Shown piece by piece: positions 1 to 8,536 of a stretch of 64,000 nucleotides of DNA (position 1 is the first letter of the stretch; the number at the start of each line of letters is the position of its first letter). This DNA is from Kitasatospora gansuensis (lineage in GTDB: Bacteria; Actinomycetota; Actinomycetes; Streptomycetales; Streptomycetaceae): contig NZ_JACHJR010000001.1 in the NCBI RefSeq assembly GCF_014203705.1, forward strand, positions 3,286,001 to 3,350,000, given 5' to 3'. The translations under genes and the position numbers were made by a program. Under the pieces are notes generated by a model, which had not been told where the DNA came from, ran no database searches, and worked only from the letters and a program-made list of their open reading frames with translations.

Positions 1-116
1 GGAACGGGGTGGACATCCGGTGCCTTCCGCGTGTCAGGCTCTGTGCACCGGGCGGCCGCCGCTCGCCGAAGGGTGCGGGCGGGCCACCGGGCCGGAGCGG
101 GACCAAGGAGTATCCA

Positions 117-695
117 GTGCACAACGACAAAGCCGGTCTGAGGTCACGCCTGCTCGCGGAACGGCGTGAACTCTCCCCCGAACGGCGGGAGCACGCGGCC
201 GCACGGCTGGCGGCGCACGCCGGGTCGCTCGCGCGGGCGGGCCAGACCGTCGCGGCGTACGTCTCGGTCGGCGGCGAACCCGGCACCCGGCCGCTGCTGG
301 ACGCGCTGCGGGCGGGCGGGGTCCGGGTGCTGCTGCCCGTCCTGCTGCCCGACAACGACCTGGACTGGGCCGAGTACCAGGGCCCGGAGTCCCTCGCCCC
401 GGCCGGTCGCGGCCTGCTGGAGCCGACCGGCCCCCGGCTCGGCCCGGACGCGGTCTGCACGGCCGCGCTGGTGCTGCTGCCCGGCCTGGCGGTGGACCGC
501 CGCGGCATCCGGCTGGGCCGCGGCGGCGGCTCCTACGACCGGGTGCTGGCCCGGCTGACCCGCCGTCAGGCCGCCCCGGTGCTGGCCACCCTGCTGTACG
601 ACGCCGAACTCCTCGACACCGTCCCGGCCGAGCCGCACGACCTGCCGGTGCACGCCACGGTCACCCCGTCCGGCGTGCACTGGCTCGACCGCTGA
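117..695 (+). CDS. 5-formyltetrahydrofolate cyclo-ligase
   Basis: Cytosolic enzyme of one-carbon metabolism: ATP-dependent conversion of 5-formyl-THF to 5,10-methenyl-THF. The 192-residue product has the usual family length. The glycine-rich nucleotide loop GRGGGSYDR is at residues 134-142, preceded by the strand LVLLPGLAVD. The GTG start at 117 is preferred because AAGGAG lies at 105-110, 6 nt upstream. An in-frame extension towards position 9 has no ribosome binding site and is low-complexity. Its stop is only 4 bp from the stop of the convergent acylase gene, so the two transcripts must overlap. Bases 1-116 hold no other complete gene. Confidence 0.9.
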   Translation: MHNDKAGLRSRLLAERRELSPERREHAAARLAAHAGSLARAGQTVAAYVSVGGEPGTRPLLDALRAGGVRVLLPVLLPDNDLDWAEYQGPESLAPAGRGLLEPTGPRLGPDAVCTAALVLLPGLAVDRRGIRLGRGGGSYDRVLARLTRRQAAPVLATLLYDAELLDTVPAEPHDLPVHATVTPSGVHWLDR

Positions 696-699
696 GAGG

Positions 700-3441
700 T
701 CACCCGCTGGTCAGCACCAGCTTGTGCTTGGTGGCCTGCTCGACCGCCTCGGGCGACCAGGCCCAGGGCAGCAGTTCGCCCTTGACCCAGAGCGCGGTCT
801 GGTCGTTGTAGTTGTCGTGGAAGGCGTGCCCCGAGGCGCCGCCGACGTTGATCCAGCGCGAGCCGTCGAAGTTGCTCAGGTCGACCACCATCCGCATCGA
901 GGGCACCCAGTCCACCTGGTAGCCCACCGCCGCGTTCCAGCCCGCCGCGTTGACCGCCGCGGTGCCGCCGGAGAGCTGGTACGGGCCCCGGTTCAGCAGC
1001 TTGTGCACCAGCCCGGAGGCGACCGAGGAGTCGTCCTTGCCGAGGGTCTGCTCGGTGAGCGTCAGGGTGTGCAGCCGGCCCCAGCTCCAGGTCGAGATGT
1101 CCTTGGTGAGCTTGGCGGTCAGCTCCTGCCGGGCGTTCTTGAGCGACTCGGCGAGCAGCTTGCCCAGGCCCTGCTGGGACTGGTGGTTGGCGTCCTTGTA
1201 CTCCCACCACGGGCTGTCCGGCTGGTCGAGCAGGGTGCGCACCACCTCGGTCCAGCGGTCCCCGCCGTCCGGCTGGGCCTGGCCCGGGTCGCGGGTACCG
1301 CAGACGGTGACCGGCGGCGCCGGGTTGAGGTCGTCGTCCGGCAGGGTGGAGTCGCGCTTCTGACGGACCAGCAGGCAGTCGCCCTCGGCCCGCAGCCCGG
1401 CCGGGAACTTCTGGCCGAAGGAGAGCGTAAGCAGCTGGCGCCAGACCGCGTTGTAGTAGGCGGCGGCCGCCGAGTCGGCGTCCTGGTGGAAGTTCCAGTC
1501 CCGCAGCAGGTCCTGGGCCTCGCGCACGTACGGGTCGTCGATCCGGACCTTGAGCAGCAGCGGCACCAGCGTCTTGGCCATCACGCTGGTGTTGTCCAGC
1601 TGCATCACCCGCATGTCGTCCGGGGAGATCTTGCCGTCGTTCTTCAGCCGGTCGGTGATCTGGGTGGTGATCTCCTTGGCCCGGGTGCCGTACTCCCAGT
1701 CCCTGGTCAGCAGGTACTTGTAGCTCGAGTCCACCACGGCCTGGTTGGCGGTCACGATGTAGCCGGCTGGCGGGTTGAAGCTGTACGGCAGCGACTTGAA
1801 CGGGATCGGGTCGAGCTTCCCGGCGGCGTCGGTCTTCCAGCCGTACGAGGAGTCCCAGCCCGGCGCCGGGTAGCGGCCGTCGCCCTTGGTGCGCTGCGGG
1901 ATCATGCCGGGGGCCTGGTAGCCGATGTTGTTCTTGGTGTCGGCGTAGATCAGGTTCTGCGCGGGGACCGCGAAGTCGGCGGCGGCGAGTCGGAAAGAGT
2001 CCCAATCACCGGCCCGGTCGAGCTTGAACACCGCGTCCATGGTCTTCGCCGGCATCAGCGCCGTCCACTGCAGGGCGACGCCGTAACCGGCGGCCCGGTC
2101 GGGGGCGTTGTCGGCGGGGGCGTGCTTGCCGACGTTCTGCTGCTCGGTGCTCTTGTCGGAGATCAGCGGGCCCCGGTCGGTGGTGCGCACCACGATGGTG
2201 CGGTCCTCACCGCCGGCCACCTTGATGGTCTCCTTGCGGGTCTCGAAGTTCTTCTGCCTGCCGTCCACCAGGTAGGTCTCCGGGCTGGTGACCTTCTCCA
2301 GGTAGAGGTCGGTCACGTCGGCGCCCAGGTTGGTGAAGCCCCAGGAGATGTTCTGGTTGTGGCCGATCACCACGCCCGGCATCCCGGCGAAGGTGTAGCC
2401 CGCGGCGTCGAACTGGCAGGCCGGGCCGACGCTGCGGCAGTGCAGGCCCATCTGGTACCAGACCGACGGCATGGCCGGGCCCAGGTGCGGGTCGTTGGCC
2501 ATCAGCGGCAGGTGAGTGGTGGTGTACTGCCCGCCGACCACCCAGGAGTTGGAGCCGATGCCCTGCCCGGGGCGGCCCAGCAGCTGCGGCAGCGTCGCCA
2601 TCCGGTCGGCCACGTCCTTGAGCAGCGCCTCGCTGCCGGCCCGGCCCTGGGTGCCGGCCCCCGCCGCGGGCACCGGCGTGGTGGTCCCGTCGGCCGGCAG
2701 GTAGCTGCCGTCGGCGCCGAGCTTGCCGGTCTTCACGATGGTGCCGTTGCGGTCGTACGGGTAGGCCGGGTAGAGCTGGTTGATCTTCTCCGGGCTGAAG
2801 TCCTGGGCCAGCAGCGAGCGGTCGATCTCCTCCTGCAGGTTGCCCGAGAGGTTCCAGGCCATCGCCTTGAGCCAGGAGACCGAGTCCACCGGGTCCCAGG
2901 CGTACGGCTTGTAGTCGCCGTTCACCGCGCCGAGCAGGGAGTACTCGAGCGAGGCCGAGCTGCCGCCGGGGTGCTCGGCCAGCCAGGCGTTCACGCCCGC
3001 GCTGTACGCCTGCAGGTACTTCTTGGTGTCCGGGGCGAGCAGCTGGTCGTACTCCTGCTGGGCCACCTGGCGCCAGCCCATGGTGCGCAGGAAGGAGTCG
3101 GTCTCGACCTGGCCGGAGCCGAACATCTCGGACAGCCGCCCGGCGGTGATGTGCCGTCGGACGTCCATCTCCCAGAACCGGTCCTGCGCCTGCACGTAGC
3201 CCTGGGCCCGGAACAGGTCCTCGGAGCTGTCGGCGTAGAGCTGCGGGATCCCGTTGCCGTCCCGCTTCACGTCCACCGGCGCGGTCATCCCGGGCACCTT
3301 GACGCTGCCCTCGATCACCGGGAAGGAGGACCGGACGGTCTGTACCGCGAAGAACCCGGCGCCCGCCGTACCCGCGACCAACAGCACGACCAGCACGAGC
3401 ACGAACAGACGAGCGCGCCGGAACCTCTTCGAGCGGGGCAT
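700..3441 (-). CDS. penicillin acylase family protein (membrane-anchored Ntn hydrolase)
   Basis: Member of the penicillin/acyl-homoserine-lactone acylase family, which hydrolyses amide bonds and self-cleaves into two chains. The 913-residue protein begins with a basic stretch and one hydrophobic segment (about residues 11-34), a signal anchor or signal peptide, so it probably works outside the membrane. The self-processing site reads GIGSNSW at 294-300. By family precedent Ser297 becomes the N-terminal nucleophile of the beta chain, followed by the typical ANDPHLGPAMPSVW stretch. The ATG at 3441 follows AAGGA by 9 nt; the open frame upstream to 3600 lacks family character. The substrate cannot be predicted. 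It is divergent from the antiporter gene. Confidence 0.88.
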   Translation of the reverse strand: MPRSKRFRRARLFVLVLVVLLVAGTAGAGFFAVQTVRSSFPVIEGSVKVPGMTAPVDVKRDGNGIPQLYADSSEDLFRAQGYVQAQDRFWEMDVRRHITAGRLSEMFGSGQVETDSFLRTMGWRQVAQQEYDQLLAPDTKKYLQAYSAGVNAWLAEHPGGSSASLEYSLLGAVNGDYKPYAWDPVDSVSWLKAMAWNLSGNLQEEIDRSLLAQDFSPEKINQLYPAYPYDRNGTIVKTGKLGADGSYLPADGTTTPVPAAGAGTQGRAGSEALLKDVADRMATLPQLLGRPGQGIGSNSWVVGGQYTTTHLPLMANDPHLGPAMPSVWYQMGLHCRSVGPACQFDAAGYTFAGMPGVVIGHNQNISWGFTNLGADVTDLYLEKVTSPETYLVDGRQKNFETRKETIKVAGGEDRTIVVRTTDRGPLISDKSTEQQNVGKHAPADNAPDRAAGYGVALQWTALMPAKTMDAVFKLDRAGDWDSFRLAAADFAVPAQNLIYADTKNNIGYQAPGMIPQRTKGDGRYPAPGWDSSYGWKTDAAGKLDPIPFKSLPYSFNPPAGYIVTANQAVVDSSYKYLLTRDWEYGTRAKEITTQITDRLKNDGKISPDDMRVMQLDNTSVMAKTLVPLLLKVRIDDPYVREAQDLLRDWNFHQDADSAAAAYYNAVWRQLLTLSFGQKFPAGLRAEGDCLLVRQKRDSTLPDDDLNPAPPVTVCGTRDPGQAQPDGGDRWTEVVRTLLDQPDSPWWEYKDANHQSQQGLGKLLAESLKNARQELTAKLTKDISTWSWGRLHTLTLTEQTLGKDDSSVASGLVHKLLNRGPYQLSGGTAAVNAAGWNAAVGYQVDWVPSMRMVVDLSNFDGSRWINVGGASGHAFHDNYNDQTALWVKGELLPWAWSPEAVEQATKHKLVLTSG

Positions 3442-3715
3442 CTGGTTGAGTCCTTGGCTGGGAGACGGGCGGCCGTGACAGACCACCACATTAGGGCGCA
3501 CCGGCCGAGCGGGCCGCACCCGGGGGCGCCCACGTCGGGTCAGGTGGACCCTACCGGGCCGAGCTGAGCGGCAGCTGGTCGACCAAAGGTAAAAGAACAA
3601 GTAAAATGTTAGACTCGGTAACGATTCCCGCAGACGGACCGTCAGGTCCCCTGGTGGATGCTGCCTTCAGACGCCCCATCAGCCCGCCCCCCTCACTGCG
3701 CCGAGGTGCCACTGC

Positions 3716-5200
3716 GTGACTGTCGACGACCTGAACCGCTTTCTGCTCGAAGCCGCCGTGGTCCTGCTGATCGCGGTGGTCGCGGTGCGCATCTCGACCC
3801 GCTCCGGCCTCCCCAGCCTGCTGATCTACCTCGGCATCGGCGTGGCACTCGGCCAGAACGGTCTGGGCATCCGGTTCGACAACGCCGAACTGACCCAGGT
3901 GCTCGGCTACACGGCACTGGTGGTGATCCTCACCGAGGGTGGCCTGAAGACCAGTTGGCGATCGATCAAACCCGTGATGCCGGCCGCCACCGTGCTGGCC
4001 ACCGCGGGCGTCGCGGTCAGCGTCGCGGTCACCGCGGTCGGCGCGCACTACCTGGCCGACTTCGACTGGCGCACCTCGCTGCTGCTCGGCGCGATCGTCT
4101 CCTCCACCGACGCGGCCGCGGTCTTCTCGGTGCTGCGCACCGTCCCGCTGCCGTCCCGGCTGAACGGTCTGCTGGAGGCCGAGTCCGGCTTCAACGACGC
4201 ACCCGTGGTGATCCTGGTGCTGGCCTTCGCCACCAGCGGCCCGCTGGACTCCTGGTACGTCCTGGTCGGCACGATCATCGCCGAGCTGGCGATCGGCGCG
4301 GCGGTCGGCCTGGCGGTCGGCAAGCTCGGCGCGTACGCCGTCCGGCACATGGCGCTGCCCTCCTCCGGCCTGTACCCGATCGCCGTGATGTCGCTGGCGG
4401 TCGGCGCGTACGCGGGCGGCGCGCTGCTGCACGGCTCCGGCTTCCTCGCGGTCTACGTCGCCTCGCTGGTGCTCGGCAACTCCAAGCTCCCGCACGGCCC
4501 GGCGGTCCGCGGCTTCGCGGACGGGCTGGCCTGGATCGGGCAGATCGGCATGTTCGTGGTGCTCGGCCTGCTCTGCACGCCCGTCAGCATGGGCAGCGCG
4601 GTGGTCCCCGCGCTGGTGATCGGCACCGTGCTGGTCTTCCTGGCCCGGCCCGCCTCGGTGCTGCTGACCATGACGCCGTTCCGGCTGCCCTGGCGCGAGC
4701 AGGCGCTGCTCAGCTGGGCCGGGCTGCGCGGGGCGGTGCCCATCGTGCTGGCCACCATCCCGCTGGTCGCGCACGCCGCGCTGGCCCGCGAGGTGTTCAA
4801 CATCGTCTTCATACTGGTGGTGGTCTTCACCCTGCTCCAGGGCCCCACCCTGCCGCTGGTCGCCAAGTGGCTGCGGATCTCCGAGGGCTCGCTCGGCCAG
4901 GACCTCGGGATCGAGTCCGCCCCGCTGGAGCGCCTGCACGGCCAACTGCTCTCGGTCTCGCTCTCGGCCGGCTCCCGGATGGCCGGGGTGGAGATCAGCG
5001 AACTCCGGCTGCCCGCCGGGGCCGCCGTCACCCTGGTGGTCCGCGACGGCAGCAGCTTCGTCCCCGACCGCACCACCGTGCTCCGGCCGCTCGACGAACT
5101 CCTGGTGGTCACCACCGAGGAGGTCAGCGAGGCCGCCGAGCGCCGGCTGCGCGCGGTCGACCAGGGCGGAAAGCTGGCGGGGTGGCTGCGCGGGCGGTAG
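3716..5200 (+). CDS. potassium/proton antiporter, CPA1 type with C-terminal RCK_C domain
   Basis: Cation/proton antiporter of the inner membrane. Residues 1 to about 385 form the polytopic exchanger domain, with the conserved patches SSTDAAA (about 129-135) and ESGFNDAP (about 154-161) that carry the ion-binding acidic residues in this family. Residues 404-475 form a soluble TrkA_C/RCK_C-like domain (LERLHGQ to VVTTEEV), which in KefB/NhaP2-like systems points to K+ rather than Na+ and to ligand gating. The GTG start has GAGG at 3703-3706. A 274-bp AT-richer gap separates it from the divergent acylase gene and should hold both promoters. Ion specificity is inferred from domain layout only. 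Confidence 0.87.
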   Translation: MTVDDLNRFLLEAAVVLLIAVVAVRISTRSGLPSLLIYLGIGVALGQNGLGIRFDNAELTQVLGYTALVVILTEGGLKTSWRSIKPVMPAATVLATAGVAVSVAVTAVGAHYLADFDWRTSLLLGAIVSSTDAAAVFSVLRTVPLPSRLNGLLEAESGFNDAPVVILVLAFATSGPLDSWYVLVGTIIAELAIGAAVGLAVGKLGAYAVRHMALPSSGLYPIAVMSLAVGAYAGGALLHGSGFLAVYVASLVLGNSKLPHGPAVRGFADGLAWIGQIGMFVVLGLLCTPVSMGSAVVPALVIGTVLVFLARPASVLLTMTPFRLPWREQALLSWAGLRGAVPIVLATIPLVAHAALAREVFNIVFILVVVFTLLQGPTLPLVAKWLRISEGSLGQDLGIESAPLERLHGQLLSVSLSAGSRMAGVEISELRLPAGAAVTLVVRDGSSFVPDRTTVLRPLDELLVVTTEEVSEAAERRLRAVDQGGKLAGWLRGR

Positions 5201-5497
5201 TCCGTGTGTTTTGCGCGACGTTCACCTTCGCTTCGCTGGGCGAGTCGCGGTCCAACCCGTAAGATGACGGATAAAGCTTTGGTATCAACTGACACACCCG
5301 CAACATCTGCCTGATGCAGAGTTGGCGCGACCGCTCGGCGGCCGCGGTCCGCAGCAGATCCTGCCCTCTGGCCCCCGCTTCCACGACGGCCAGCCGGACC
5401 CGGTATCACCCCGGTCGACGCGCGAGAGGACGACTCTCGGCGCCGTCGGGGTCCACCCAACCCCGTCCGCGCTACCAGGCAGCGGAAAGAACCCACC

Positions 5498-6796
5498 GTG
5501 GCGGCCCGCCGAACGGTCGACAACCCCACCCGCGTCGGGTACGGAGCACTGCTCCGCACCCCCGGTGCCTGGACGTTCCTGGCACCCGCATTCGCGGCCC
5601 GGCTCCCCTACGCCATGCTCAGTCTGGGCATCGTGCTGCTGGTGCTGGACACCCATGGCTCCTACGGCACCGCCGGTCTGGTCGCGGCGGTCTCCGCCGT
5701 CGCCCAGGCCCTGATCGGTCCGCAGACCGGCCGGCTGGCCGACCGGTACGGGCAGTCCGCCGTGCTGCTGCCGAGCGTCGTGGTGCACGCCGTCTCAGTC
5801 GGCGCGCTGATCGCGCTGGCCGTCGGCCACGCGCCGGTCTGGACGCTCTTCCTGGCCGCCGCGCCCGCCGGGGCCAGCGTCCCGCAGATCGGCGCGATGG
5901 TCCGGGCCCGCTGGGTCTCCCGGCTCTCCGACTCCCCGGCCACGCTGAACACGGCCTTCGCCTTCGAGTCGGTCACCGACGAGTTCACCTTCGTGATCGG
6001 CCCGGTGCTGGCCGGCGCGATCGCCACCACGCTCAACCCCTCGGCCGGACTGATCGCCGAGGCCGTCCTCACCGTGGCCGGCGGCCTGGCCTTCGCCGCC
6101 CAGCGCTCCACCGCCCCCGCCCGCCACCCCGGCACCGCCGGGGTCAAGCGCGCCTCGGCCCTCGCCTCCCCCGGCGTCCGGCTGCTCGCGGTCTCCTTCC
6201 TCGGCGTCGGCACCGTCTTCGGGGCCATGCAGGTCTCGATCACCGCCTTCACCCGGAGCGCCGGCCAGGAGGGCATGAGCGGCATCGTCTACGGCGTCTT
6301 CGCCGGCGGCTCGATGCTGGCCGGCGTGCTGTACGGGCTGATCGCCTGGCGGAACTCCGCCCGGCAGCGGATGCTCGGCTGCTACGCCCTGCTGGTGCTC
6401 GGCTGCTCCACCCTGTGGGCGATGCCCAACCTGACCGCGCTGGCGGTCGCCGGACTGTTCTGCGGCCTGGCCATCGCCCCCACCCTGATCACCGGCTACA
6501 CCCTGGTCGAGAGCCTGGTCGCGGACGGTGCCAAGACCGAGGCCTTCACCTGGCTCACCGGCGCCATCGGCCTGGGCCTGGCGGCGGGTTCCACGGTGGC
6601 CGGCGTGCTGATCGACGGCCACGGCGCCTCGGGCGGGTTCCTGGTGCCGGTGGTGGGCTCCGGGCTCGGCCTGGTCGCCCTGCTGACGCTGCGCCGGCTG
6701 CTGGTCCCGCCGAGCACGCCGAGCCGCACCGTGGCCCGGGGTGGAACCGTGGGTGCCGGGCAGGCGTCCGTTCTCACACCTGCGGCGCTGGACTGA
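5498..6796 (+). CDS. MFS transporter
   Basis: Twelve-helix major facilitator superfamily permease of 432 residues in the cytoplasmic membrane. The loop after helix 2 reads GRLADRYGQSAVLLP, the classic MFS motif A (GxLADRxGRR). Helices are Ala/Gly/Leu rich, and a charged central loop separates two six-helix halves. GTG at 5498 is the start; GGAAAGA just upstream serves as a weak Shine-Dalgarno. The 297-bp gap before it (5201-5497) contains no gene I can support. Substrate unknown; the overall look is that of a drug/metabolite efflux carrier of the SCO-type MFS_1 group. Confidence 0.83.
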   Translation: MAARRTVDNPTRVGYGALLRTPGAWTFLAPAFAARLPYAMLSLGIVLLVLDTHGSYGTAGLVAAVSAVAQALIGPQTGRLADRYGQSAVLLPSVVVHAVSVGALIALAVGHAPVWTLFLAAAPAGASVPQIGAMVRARWVSRLSDSPATLNTAFAFESVTDEFTFVIGPVLAGAIATTLNPSAGLIAEAVLTVAGGLAFAAQRSTAPARHPGTAGVKRASALASPGVRLLAVSFLGVGTVFGAMQVSITAFTRSAGQEGMSGIVYGVFAGGSMLAGVLYGLIAWRNSARQRMLGCYALLVLGCSTLWAMPNLTALAVAGLFCGLAIAPTLITGYTLVESLVADGAKTEAFTWLTGAIGLGLAAGSTVAGVLIDGHGASGGFLVPVVGSGLGLVALLTLRRLLVPPSTPSRTVARGGTVGAGQASVLTPAALD

Positions 6797-6876
6797 TTCC
6801 ACGGAATGCCGCATCATTGAGGATCGTTAGCACTCATCAGGCGAGAGTGCCAGGGGGAAGTGCAGGAGGAAGCCAA

Positions 6877-7185
6877 GTGCCCACGTACCAGTACCAGTGC
6901 ACCGAGTGCGGGACCGGCTTGGAGGCGGTGCAGAAGTTCACCGACGACGCGCTGACCACGTGCCCCGAGTGCCAGGGGCGCCTCCGCAAGGTCTTCTCCG
7001 CGGTGGGTGTGGTCTTCAAGGGCTCGGGCTTCTACCGGACCGACAGCCGCTCGTCGTCCAGCAGCTCGGTGAGCTCCTCGACCTCGTCGTCCTCCTCGGC
7101 TCCGGCCGCGTCGGCGCCCGCTCCGGCGGCCTCGACCAGCTCCTCGTCCTCGACGTCGAGCTCGGCTCCGGCTTCGACCAGCTGA
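6877..7185 (+). CDS. FmdB family zinc-ribbon protein
   Basis: Small (102-residue) protein with an N-terminal FmdB-type zinc ribbon. It begins VPTYQYQCTECG, and the four metal ligands are Cys8, Cys11, Cys29 and Cys32 (two CxxC knuckles). The conserved FSAVGVVFKGSGFY segment follows at about 40-53. The C-terminal half is almost pure Ser/Ala/Pro/Thr, a disordered tail common in streptomycete members. The GTG start has a perfect AGGAGG at 6864-6869, 7 nt away. FmdB proteins are thought to be regulatory, but no biochemical role is established. A strong terminator follows immediately. Confidence 0.88.
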   Translation: MPTYQYQCTECGTGLEAVQKFTDDALTTCPECQGRLRKVFSAVGVVFKGSGFYRTDSRSSSSSSVSSSTSSSSSAPAASAPAPAASTSSSSSTSSSAPASTS

Positions 7186-7196
7186 CCCGCGTCTTT

Positions 7197-7242
7197 CCGG
7201 ACGGCCCGGCCCCGCACCTCGGTGCGCGGCCGGGCCGTCCGG
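7197..7242 (+). terminator. intrinsic terminator after the FmdB gene
   Basis: Perfect 15-bp GC-rich inverted repeat (arms 7197-7211 and 7228-7242) with a further inner pairing CGCAC/GTGCG, followed by CTTTT. It lies 11 bp past the FmdB stop. Confidence 0.85.
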
Positions 7243-7393
7243 CTTTTCCACAGCCCTGTGGGTGACCCGCTTCGTCCACAGGGCCGGGTTTTCCACAGGG
7301 TTGTGCCTCGTCCCGCCACCGCCCCCGGCCCGGCCGCACGCTGATCCCCGCGACGTTCCCCCGACGTCGCGTCCCGATCGGAGGCGGTGCCCC

Positions 7394-7684
7394 ATGACCA
7401 CCCTGCACACCCGCACCACGGTCCCCCGCGCGACCTCCTCGGTCCCGCCCCGCCAGGTGGTCCCGGTCTTCCCACCGATCCGCCGCGGCTCCGGCGGCCG
7501 GCACCGCCTCCAGCGAGCCGTCCGCCATCGCCCCGGCCTGCTGGCCACCAGCCTGCTGGCCGCGGCCACCGCCCTCGCCGCGAGCCAGCTCCGGCCCGGC
7601 TCACCACCCCCGGCCTCGGCTCCGGCCGTGGCCGCCGAGGCCGTCACCGCACCCCGCTGCCCCGGCACGGCGCCGCCCTCGTAG
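7394..7684 (+). CDS. small membrane-anchored Pro/Ala-rich protein, possibly a truncated SAF-domain protein
   Basis: A 96-residue reading frame with an ATG at 7394 and GGAGG at 7380-7384 (9-nt spacing). The N-terminus is polar/Pro-rich and basic (PPIRRGSGGRHRLQRAVRHR), followed by one hydrophobic segment LLATSLLAAATALAA and a short Pro/Ala tail, so it looks like a type II membrane protein. From memory, streptomycetes often carry a SAF-domain (CpaB-like) protein between fmdB and mscL whose N-terminus has this layout. If so, the SAF domain is missing here, because only 71 bp separate this stop from mscL. That relation is inference; the ORF could also be a genuine small protein. Confidence 0.45.
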   Translation: MTTLHTRTTVPRATSSVPPRQVVPVFPPIRRGSGGRHRLQRAVRHRPGLLATSLLAAATALAASQLRPGSPPPASAPAVAAEAVTAPRCPGTAPPS

Positions 7685-7755
7685 CCGGCGGAGCGTCAAC
7701 ACCGCGCCACGAAGATCACCCGTGACCGATCCGGCCCGGCCTCGTTCAGCGCGGC

Positions 7756-8172
7756 ATGAAGGGCTTCAAGGAATTCCTGCTCCGCGGCAATGTCATCGAC
7801 CTGGCCGTCGCCGTCGTCATCGGCGCGGCTTTCACCAAGGTCATCAACGCCTTCGTCGACGGCGTCATCAGCCCGCTGGTCGGGGTGTTCGGCACCAAGG
7901 ACCTGGCGTCCTACTCGTCCTGCCTCAAGGGCCCCTGCGAGGTGGACGCCGACGGGAAGGTCACCTCCGGCATCTTCATCCTGTGGGGCTCGGTGCTCAG
8001 CGCCGTGCTCACCTTCGTGATCACCGCGGCGGTGGTCTACTTCGTGCTGATCGTCCCGATGAAGCACCTGATGGCCAAGCGCAAGTCCCCCGTCGAGGAG
8101 GCCGCCGAGGCGGAGGCCAAGGAGGTCGAACTGCTCACCGAGATCCGCGACGCCCTGGTCCGCCAGCGCTGA
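7756..8172 (+). CDS. mscL: large-conductance mechanosensitive channel MscL
   Basis: Pentameric stretch-activated channel that releases solutes during hypo-osmotic shock. The product has 138 residues, close to the usual size. The N-terminus MKGFKEFLLRGNVIDLAVAV contains the amphipathic S1 helix and the start of the pore-lining TM1 (about 15-42). A periplasmic-type loop holds two cysteines (SSCLKGPCE). TM2 is at about 78-100 and is followed by the basic MKHLMAKRKS and an acidic cytoplasmic bundle helix. The ATG at 7756 is fixed by the conserved N-terminus; no clear Shine-Dalgarno precedes it. Confidence 0.95.
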   Translation: MKGFKEFLLRGNVIDLAVAVVIGAAFTKVINAFVDGVISPLVGVFGTKDLASYSSCLKGPCEVDADGKVTSGIFILWGSVLSAVLTFVITAAVVYFVLIVPMKHLMAKRKSPVEEAAEAEAKEVELLTEIRDALVRQR

Positions 8173-8210
8173 CCCACCCGGTCCGCCCGTACCCGGCCGC
8201 CGTCCCGCTC

Positions 8211-8255
8211 CCCCGTGGTGCGGCGGCCGCTACCCCCCGTGGTGCGGCGGCCGCT
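8211..8255. repeat. 21-bp direct repeat, 24-bp period, at the 3' end of the small ORF
   Basis: The 21 bp at 8211-8231 recur exactly at 8235-8255. Read on the minus strand the period is a whole number of codons: the ORF ends RPPHHGG-stop, and the same RPPHHGG is encoded again just past the stop. Confidence 0.8.
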
Positions 8256-8424
8256 GACTCCGGTACCAGTCGATCCCGCGCCCCGCGCTCTCCCCGGCGC
8301 CGCCCCAGCCCTGGTCCGTGTCGTCACTGGTCTGCCGGTCGAAGGGGTCCTCGAAGACCAGCTTCGGCTTCGGCTCCTTCACCTGTTCCTTCGCCTGCTG
8401 CTCGGGCTGCTGCTCCGGCACCAC
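8230..8424 (-). CDS. small acidic hypothetical protein ending in RPPHHGG
   Basis: A 64-residue protein starting at GTG 8424, chosen because AGGAAG lies a few bases upstream (an earlier GTG at 8439 overlaps that site). The N-terminal half is Gln/Glu/Lys rich (PEQQPEQQAKEQVKEPKPK). The second half reads VFEDPFDRQTSDDTDQGWG, then a DWYRSQRPPHH tail. I recall similar small streptomycete proteins with a 'SDDTD.GWGE' core and a 'PPHH' end, which is why I keep it despite its size. Function unknown; no membrane segment or catalytic motif. It lies downstream of hrdD on the same strand, beyond a terminator, and converges with mscL. Confidence 0.6.
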   Translation of the reverse strand: MVPEQQPEQQAKEQVKEPKPKLVFEDPFDRQTSDDTDQGWGGAGESAGRGIDWYRSQRPPHHGG

Positions 8425-8478
8425 GCCACTTCCTCTCACTCACGCGACTGCTCCCCCAAGCCTAGGCCGCGACGAAGA

Positions 8479-8514
8479 CGGACCCCGCCGGGGCCGAAGC
8501 CCCCGCAGGGTCCG
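8479..8514 (-). terminator. intrinsic terminator downstream of hrdD
   Basis: Near-perfect 16-bp GC-rich hairpin (CGGACCCCGC on one side, GCAGGGTCCG on the other) with a short loop, 22 bp past the hrdD stop codon. Confidence 0.7.
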
Positions 8515-8536
8515 TCAGGTACCGGTCCTGGCCGGG

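Noticed and set aside
724-3567. Very long plus-strand open frame opposite the penicillin acylase gene
   Set aside because: Arg/Gly/Val/His-rich product without domains; typical antisense shadow in high-GC DNA with codon position bias fixed by the real gene.
7244-7297. Chromosomal replication origin based on DnaA-like boxes
   Set aside because: Only three imperfect boxes, no dnaA/dnaN neighbours; oriC in streptomycetes has many boxes between those genes.
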